DNA of 64,000 bases from Serendipita indica DSM 11827 (lineage: Eukaryota; Basidiomycota; Agaricomycetes; Sebacinales; Serendipitaceae): contig CAJVGD010000045.1 of the NCBI GenBank assembly GCA_910890315.1, positions 62,001-126,000 of the forward strand. Direction: 5' to 3'. Below the pieces are notes generated by a model. It was not told the origin of the DNA, searched no databases, and worked only from the letters and a program-made list of their open reading frames with translations. The position numbers and the translations under genes were made by a program. This document shows, piece by piece, positions 58,657 through 64,000 of the stretch (its first letter is position 1; every line of letters begins with the position of its first letter).

Positions 58657-59805
58657 ATGTCCCGGCCAGAAGACCAGGGGCCAGCTGAACTCGTATGGAC
58701 CCTATCGTGGGTATTGCAATGGCTTACTCAGGGATTTTAGTACTATGGCGATGCAGAAGCACAGAAGTACACGAACAAGTACAGTCAAATCATCTGAATT
58801 GGACCAGTTTGCTGATCTTATTCAATTTTTAGCTCCAGAATACAGAAAATCCAAGCAGAAATGACACACCGAGCCTTGGAACTTTTGGCCTTGCCACCCG
58901 ACCAACCCCTCTTTCTGCTCGACATTGGCTGCGGCTCCGGTCTTTCAGGGGAAATTCTCGACGAGCTGGGATATATTTGGGCGGGTGTCGATATTGCCCC
59001 TAGTATGCTCCGTGTGTTTCCGTTCGGTGCCTCGTATTCTCATCTAACACTGCAATGAGACAGAGGTCGCTTTGGAGAGAGAGGTCGAAGGGGATCTATT
59101 CCTTCAAGATATCGGTCAAGGGTTTGGATTCCGACCCGGTAGCTTTGATGGAGCAATCAGGTAAAAGGCTGCATTCAGTCTCAAACGGCACCGCTGACGC
59201 GCCTATAGTATCTCTGTACTACAGTGGCTTCTCACCTCCCCATCTTCACATCCCAACGATACCCCGCCTGCACGCTTGACGCGCTTCTTCACGACACTCT
59301 ACGCCGTACTTCGGAATCCCTCTCGTGCAGTCTTTCAGTTCTATCCTGAAACCGATGATCAGATCACATTGATCACTACTATTGCGCGAAAAGCCGGCTT
59401 CGGTGGTGGAATTGTCGTCGACTATCCCAATTCACGCAAGGCACGCAAAGTGTTCCTCTGTCTCATGGTTGGCAGTGGTCGATACCCCGGGGCAAATACG
59501 GAAGAATCCAGCAGTATGGACGTCGATAATGAAGGCTTACCACGAGGTCTCAATGGCGAAGATCCCAACGAGGAGAAACGAAATGTCACATTTGAACGAC
59601 GGCGAGCTCGTGAAAGACTCCATGGTAAGAAGAAGAAGAAAGGCGGGATTGACAAGGAGTGGATTTTGAAAAAGAAAGAGGTTCGTTTCCCCGCAAAGGT
59701 CATGGCCACTCCTGAGCGCTTGAACAGTTGTATCGCCAAAGGGGCAAACAAGACGTTCCAAACGATTCCAAGTACACTGGTCGCAGACGCAAGCCGGTAT
59801 TTTGA
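58657..59805 (+). CDS. BUD23: 18S rRNA (guanine-N7) methyltransferase Bud23
   Basis: Six exons (58657-58692, 58741-58778, 58833-59011, 59064-59160, 59209-59680, 59728-59805) encode 299 residues. Bud23 with Trm112 makes m7G in the P-site region of 18S rRNA and helps nuclear export of the small ribosomal subunit. Seen: [42 protein letters not shown] motif [16 protein letters not shown], motif [29 protein letters not shown] then VLQWL, and [15 protein letters not shown]. The C terminus has the family's basic tail: [14 protein letters not shown] joined over intron 5 to [20 protein letters not shown]. Without that last splice the frame runs on into unrelated sequence. All exon phases agree. Confidence 0.96.
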
Positions 59806-60203
59806 TCCGACGGACGATGACTTGAGGGCACTAGGCCCCCTCTGTATACAGCCTTTACCCATTTTTCAACCTTGGCGCCTCTTTTTTATCGGTTTCAGTC
59901 CCCCGCCGACCAACTCGAGTGGCGTACGCGAGAGGCCGTTCTCATTCCGAGCAACGTCTACGAGGCCCAATTCAAAAGATAATGAGTAGGAGGACCTGAA
60001 TCATCGCAATTTTGCTGTGCCTTGAATGTACGCCAGGCTCGCATTCCCTGTAGCCCACCCCGTCCATGTACGCAAGTCCGACGGAGACCGGTTTGTCAGG
60101 GCGCGCTGTTCCACCTTGACCTATGTCCTTTCCGGCGCTGTGACCATAAAAGCGACAACTATCACTCTCGCCTTGTAGCTATCATCTTTTCTTTCTCTCA
60201 TTC
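59806..60203. other. Intergenic, promoter of the MOCOS-like gene
   Basis: No gene is supported. The 60 bases before 60204 are very T/C rich (CTTTTCTTTCTCTC), as expected for a fungal core promoter or leader. Confidence 0.5.
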
Positions 60204-61938
60204 ATGTTTTCTTTCTTTCCTTCCAAGTTGAACTCACGTCGCCAACGGTCAGCCATTATTGCCCCGTCTTTCTCGCTGCTGACGAATACCAGGGTTCGCA
60301 ACTGCAGTCAACCTGCCCTTTCTTCAATAGATTCAGATGCACGATCTTCTGCTTCAATCTGCTCGAGCCCAGACGATGCTCCCCCATTGCCTGACTCCCA
60401 AGAATACCGAAACGCATACACCAAGTTTCTCATCAACTACCCTCAATATACCAAGACTCGACCATTAGATACGCTAAGGGAGCAAGAATTTACTCGGCTG
60501 ACCAACAGCAAGATTGTCTACATGGACGCCACCGGTGCAAGCCTTTACCCAGAGTCGCTCGTCCGTGGGCACTTGCAGCTACTTTCTCAAACTGTCTTTG
60601 GAAACACCCACTCCGATAGTCCTTCGTGAGTCGGGTTTCAGGTATTCTTTTCATTCTGCTGATGACCCTGCACAGATCTCGAGAGTCCGAGGTTCAACTC
60701 CGCGCAGCACGGAGTGCAATCTTATCATACTTCGAGGCACCAGAGTCCGAGTACGTTTGCATATTCACAGCAAATTGCACTGGTGCCCTCAAGCTCGTTG
60801 GGGAGTCGTACCCTTTCACCTCGAACGGTCGGTTTGTTCTTGCCGAAGACAGCCATAATAGTGTCAACGGGATTCGAGTTTTCGCCGAGCGCGCCGGGGC
60901 ATCAGTACATTATGTTCCTTCGACCCGCTTTGGGGGCTTTGACGAGATGTCCATGCAGGTATGGCACTGCTTGTTTGTGGGGGGCCATGTGAACAAATAG
61001 CTAATCCAACCTCGTAGGAGGCACTCAAGGGCAGTCCATCTGGTGCTTCTCTCGTGGCGATTACTGGCCAATCCAACGTCACGGGATATCGTCCACGCCT
61101 CGTAGAAGTGGTGTCAAGCGCCAAGAAGGCAGGCTACGACGTTCTTTTGGATGCCGCGGCGCTTGCGTCTACGGCACCGATATCCTTGGGCTCCACATCT
61201 GACAAAGGCAAGGGGCTCAGGGGCCGAGTGGACGCGATGGCGATCAGCTTTTACAAAATGTTTGGATATCCGACTGGTGTTGGGGCGCTCATTGCTCGCA
61301 AAGACTTTTTGGAGAGGCTGAGAAAGCCGTGGTTTGCAGGCGGAACCGTCGAGGTGGTTGGATTCCCAACTGGTGTGACGGAGACGGCCGTCCAATGGGA
61401 GCGATTCGAAGAGGGTACCACGAATTACACAAGCATCTCTGCCATCCCAAGGGGTTTAGGCATTTTATCCCCGTTTGTCAAAGGAAAAGATCCGGTCCTC
61501 CCACTCCGACTATCAGCCCTTCACAAATGGCTACACCGCGCATTGCAATCTATCGTACACAGCACTGGGCTTCCCGTCGTCCACATACTCACCATGGATC
61601 CGGAGCATATAAACCCTCAGTCCGACTCGATGGGCTACATCCTCTCGATGACCTTCCACAACCGATATGGTATTCGAATTCCCAATTGCGTAGTCTCGCA
61701 ACGTGCCGACAAGTGTGGTCTCTCGCTTCGGACTGGCTGCGTCTGCAACCCAGGAGGCGTGATTGCCATCATGAATCTACGCGACAAGTTGTGGATGCTC
61801 GAAGGTGGACTGAGATACCAAGAGATTGAAGCTAGGATGGGTGTGGATGCTGGTGTCGTCCGTCTCAGTCTTGGGATCACCAGCTCATTCCGCGATGTCT
61901 TTGAAACTGCGCAGTTCGTGTCAACATTTGTAGAGTAG
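60204..61938 (+). CDS. Molybdenum cofactor sulfurase-like PLP enzyme (no MOSC domain)
   Basis: Three exons (60204-60625, 60676-60958, 61018-61938) encode 541 residues of the class V aminotransferase/cysteine desulfurase fold. Seen: VYMDATGASLYPESLV; VFGNTHSDSPSS; FTANCTGALKLVGE; a DSHNSVNGIRVFA segment; LLDAAALASTAPISLG; the PLP-Lys motif AMAISFYKMFGYPTGVGALI; FAGGTVEVV; and RTGCVCNPGG with the persulfide-carrying Cys. These match the N-terminal domain of MOCOS/ABA3/HxB, which sulfurates the molybdenum cofactor of xanthine dehydrogenase and aldehyde oxidase. The C-terminal MOSC domain is missing: the protein ends after SLGITSSFRDVFETAQFVST. It may act alone or on another sulfur acceptor. The start MFSFFPSKLNSRRQRSA is basic and Ser-rich, so a mitochondrial presequence is possible. 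Confidence 0.88.
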
Positions 61939-62076
61939 TCGGAAGAGATTAGCTATATCTCTGATTTTTAAAATATCTTATTATATAGGGCATCTGGCAT
62001 TGCGCTCCTCAGCCGGTTGTCGGCGCTTGAAACCGCTTTGACCTCGACCACCCTTTTGTATTACATAATCACGGCC

Positions 62077-64000
62077 ATGGATGCCTCTGCAGCGCTTGCC
62101 GAGGCTCTAATGGTTCCTCCAATAATCTCAGAAATCGATACAGCGGGCCTTGCACTCCTTTCGCAGGTCCTGATGGACGAGCCCGCCGATTCAGCAGACG
62201 CTATCATTTCAATGCCTTTACCGGAGCCACTTCCGCCCGAAAAGGACACTTTAAACGTTGCCAAACCGATAGGAAGCGAGGAAAAGGAGCACATCACTGT
62301 GGTCACAGCGGAAACGACAGAACCACTGGCCTTTGAACCCATCTCTGGGTTATTGCCACCAGCTACTTTGGAGGACGTCGGTGACTTGGCTGCGAAAGAT
62401 GAATTCGCAGTCGAAGAGTCGCTTGGAGATGAGAAAATGGCTAAAAATCCACTCTCAACTCTTCCAGCGGCTCAGGGCGGTGACATAGCCGCTTATTTCG
62501 CCTTGGAATTCCTCGACCTGCAGTACATCTACTATCTACAACGTTCTTCCGTGTCTCTTGGACGATCTTCCAACGATTCGTCTGGGACAGCCGCCGACAT
62601 CGACCTCGGACCTTTGAAGAACATTTCGCGACTTCACGCTCGCATCGAGTATGAAGAGGAGCTCGAGCGATTCGTCCTTGCCGTCGTCGGTAGAAATGGC
62701 GCGTTTGTCGACGGAAACTGGTACGGTCCTGGCAAACGAATACCCTTGGGCAACGGGTATGTCCACAAAGCTATGTATTTTATGAGAAGGATCGCTGACT
62801 TGGACTTGTTTTATAGTACCCTTATTCAAATTTCGACTCGCACGTTTCATTTTTTACTCCCTCATAGCAACACACCTTCGGCCTCTGGCGATGGCAATGT
62901 GGAAAACGATATGGACAACGAAGTGCCGGCTCTGGACAGCGCCGTTACCACTGTTGACGACGATTCGCATTCAACCAACGCATCTGCCACTCCAAAACAG
63001 GGAGTCGTCATTCCTGAGCATGAACCCGACGAAGAGGATGATCTTGCACTCGACGAAGAAAATGCTGCGCTGGATCAAATGGAGTTTTACCGGTCGCTTA
63101 GTGGCAAAGGGAAGGGAAAGGGCAAAGGAAAGGCACCTACAGCTCCTCCCAAGCGAGGAAGAGGTCGTCCTCGCAAGTCGTCCACTGCGACCAAAGTGAA
63201 ACCAGCACCAGCATCGTCCTATACATACGACGACGAAGAGGAAGTCGACTTGCGCGCTGCTGATATGGACGACTTTGAGAGCGAAATTGATGACGAGGAC
63301 GATCGAGACGGGGACTTTGTGCCCAAGCGCACAAAAAGTGGTGGCCGCCGGCGGGGAGGACTGGGCAAAGTGAAGAGTGGGACAACTGCCAGAGCTGTTC
63401 GGACATCGGTCGACGCGGTGGAGGTCAAGGACGAGGAAATGTCTGACGCTGAAATCGATCAACTTGATGAGGCAGACGAGTTACAGGAGAATGATGCCGG
63501 AACTGAAGCGCTTTCTCCGACGGCAGAAAAGAAGTCTGCTCCCAAAAGAAAGCGAGAACTCGTTGATCTCGATTTTGAGGACGTGCCCCTTGGCAAGCGC
63601 AGACGCACGGCGAGTTCATCTGCGCCCACAGAGGCCAATAAAGCGCCAAAGCAGCCCAAGGGTCGAAAGAAGGGATCTAGCAAGCCAGAGATGAAGAGCC
63701 TCTTCACGACCACTCCCGCACCTCTTCCGTCGGCATCAGCAGCAGCGAATGCAGAAAATGGCGAGGCGGATCTGGGCGACAAGGCCAAGGGAGGGAAGAA
63801 AGGCAAGGCCATCGCGAAGAAAGGCAAGAAGACGACTGGGAATGGAACTGAAGATCAAGATGAGCTCAAAGAGGACGAATCAGAGTCGAAAGAGGTCAAG
63901 GAAGAGCCAAAACCGACAGGACCGCCACCGCCAAAGCCACCGTTTACGTATCCATTACTATGCTATCGAGCTCTCAAGGTAACGTCGTAATGACTACTCT
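62077..64000 (+). CDS. FHL1-like FHA plus forkhead transcription factor, cut at window end
   Basis: Two exons are visible (62077-62756, 62817-63978); a third starts beyond the window after donor GTAACG. An FHA domain lies near residues 145-260: YYLQRSSVSLGRSSND, LGPLKNISRLHARIEYEEEL, VVGRNGAFVDGNWYGPG, then over the intron TLIQISTRTFHFLLP. A long acidic and Lys-rich middle includes AT-hook-like PKRGRGRPRK. The window ends in the forkhead start PPPKPPFTYPLLCYRAL. In yeast, Fhl1 (FHA plus forkhead) controls ribosomal protein genes with Ifh1 bound to the FHA part. ATG 62077 opens MDASAALAEALMVPP. The 60-nt intron contains no stop and is divisible by three, so unspliced RNA would insert 20 residues in the FHA domain. 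Confidence 0.88.

Noticed and set aside
1-64000. CRISPR arrays, rRNA and tRNA genes.
   Set aside because: No regularly spaced repeats, no rRNA-like stretches, and no convincing tRNA A-box/B-box pair were seen by eye; a tRNA scan could not be run.

Overview
This window is nuclear DNA from a filamentous basidiomycete. Nearly every gene is cut by short spliceosomal introns (typically 43-60 nt, GT...AG). Gene families such as ELP3, TAF7, BUD23, GAA1, a RAD9/Crb2-type checkpoint protein and an FHL1-type forkhead factor are eukaryotic housekeeping genes. A Plavaka-like (KDZ group) transposase remnant and serine-rich cupredoxin surface proteins point to Agaricomycetes. A Rhizoctonia/Ceratobasidium-like species is my guess, not something the sequence proves.

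Layout. 0.3-3.4 kb: a 5'-part Plavaka-like transposase fossil (minus), head to head with an unrecognised intron-rich gene (plus). 4.1-4.5 kb: a patch of degenerate GTCATGAC/CACGACGG repeats. 5.1-10.7 kb: a RAD9/Crb2/53BP1-like DNA-damage checkpoint adaptor with Tudor and BRCT regions. 10.9-11.3 kb: a small SnoaL/NTF2-like protein. 13.2-18.7 kb (minus): a 1,311-residue low-complexity protein with an Ig-like fold near its C terminus and a 994-nt intron. 18.9-30.4 kb: an 11-kb stretch without a supportable gene, holding diverged repeats.

30.4-34.9 kb (minus): a sugar-type MFS transporter, a glutaredoxin-like protein and an RtcB-type RNA ligase. The ligase resembles the bacterial RtcB2/release-factor-H-coupled subfamily and is the most surprising gene here. 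35-37.5 kb: no clear gene. From 37.5 kb to the end the window is gene dense: a membrane-anchored surface protein, TAF7, a GPI-type cupredoxin, an F-box protein, a DapA-family aldolase with an odd tail, a Ser/Thr-rich single-pass membrane protein, two tandem cupredoxins, ELP3, an NmrA-like protein, GAA1 and BUD23 (divergent, 40 bp between start codons), a MOCOS-like aminotransferase-fold protein, and an FHL1-like FHA/forkhead gene cut by the window end.

The neighbours do not form one pathway. Several belong to RNA and translation biology (RtcB-like ligase, ELP3 for tRNA wobble uridine, BUD23 for 18S rRNA methylation, FHL1 for ribosomal-protein gene control), but they are not arranged as an operon. 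Exon limits given below come from reading frame continuity and GT/AG sites only.
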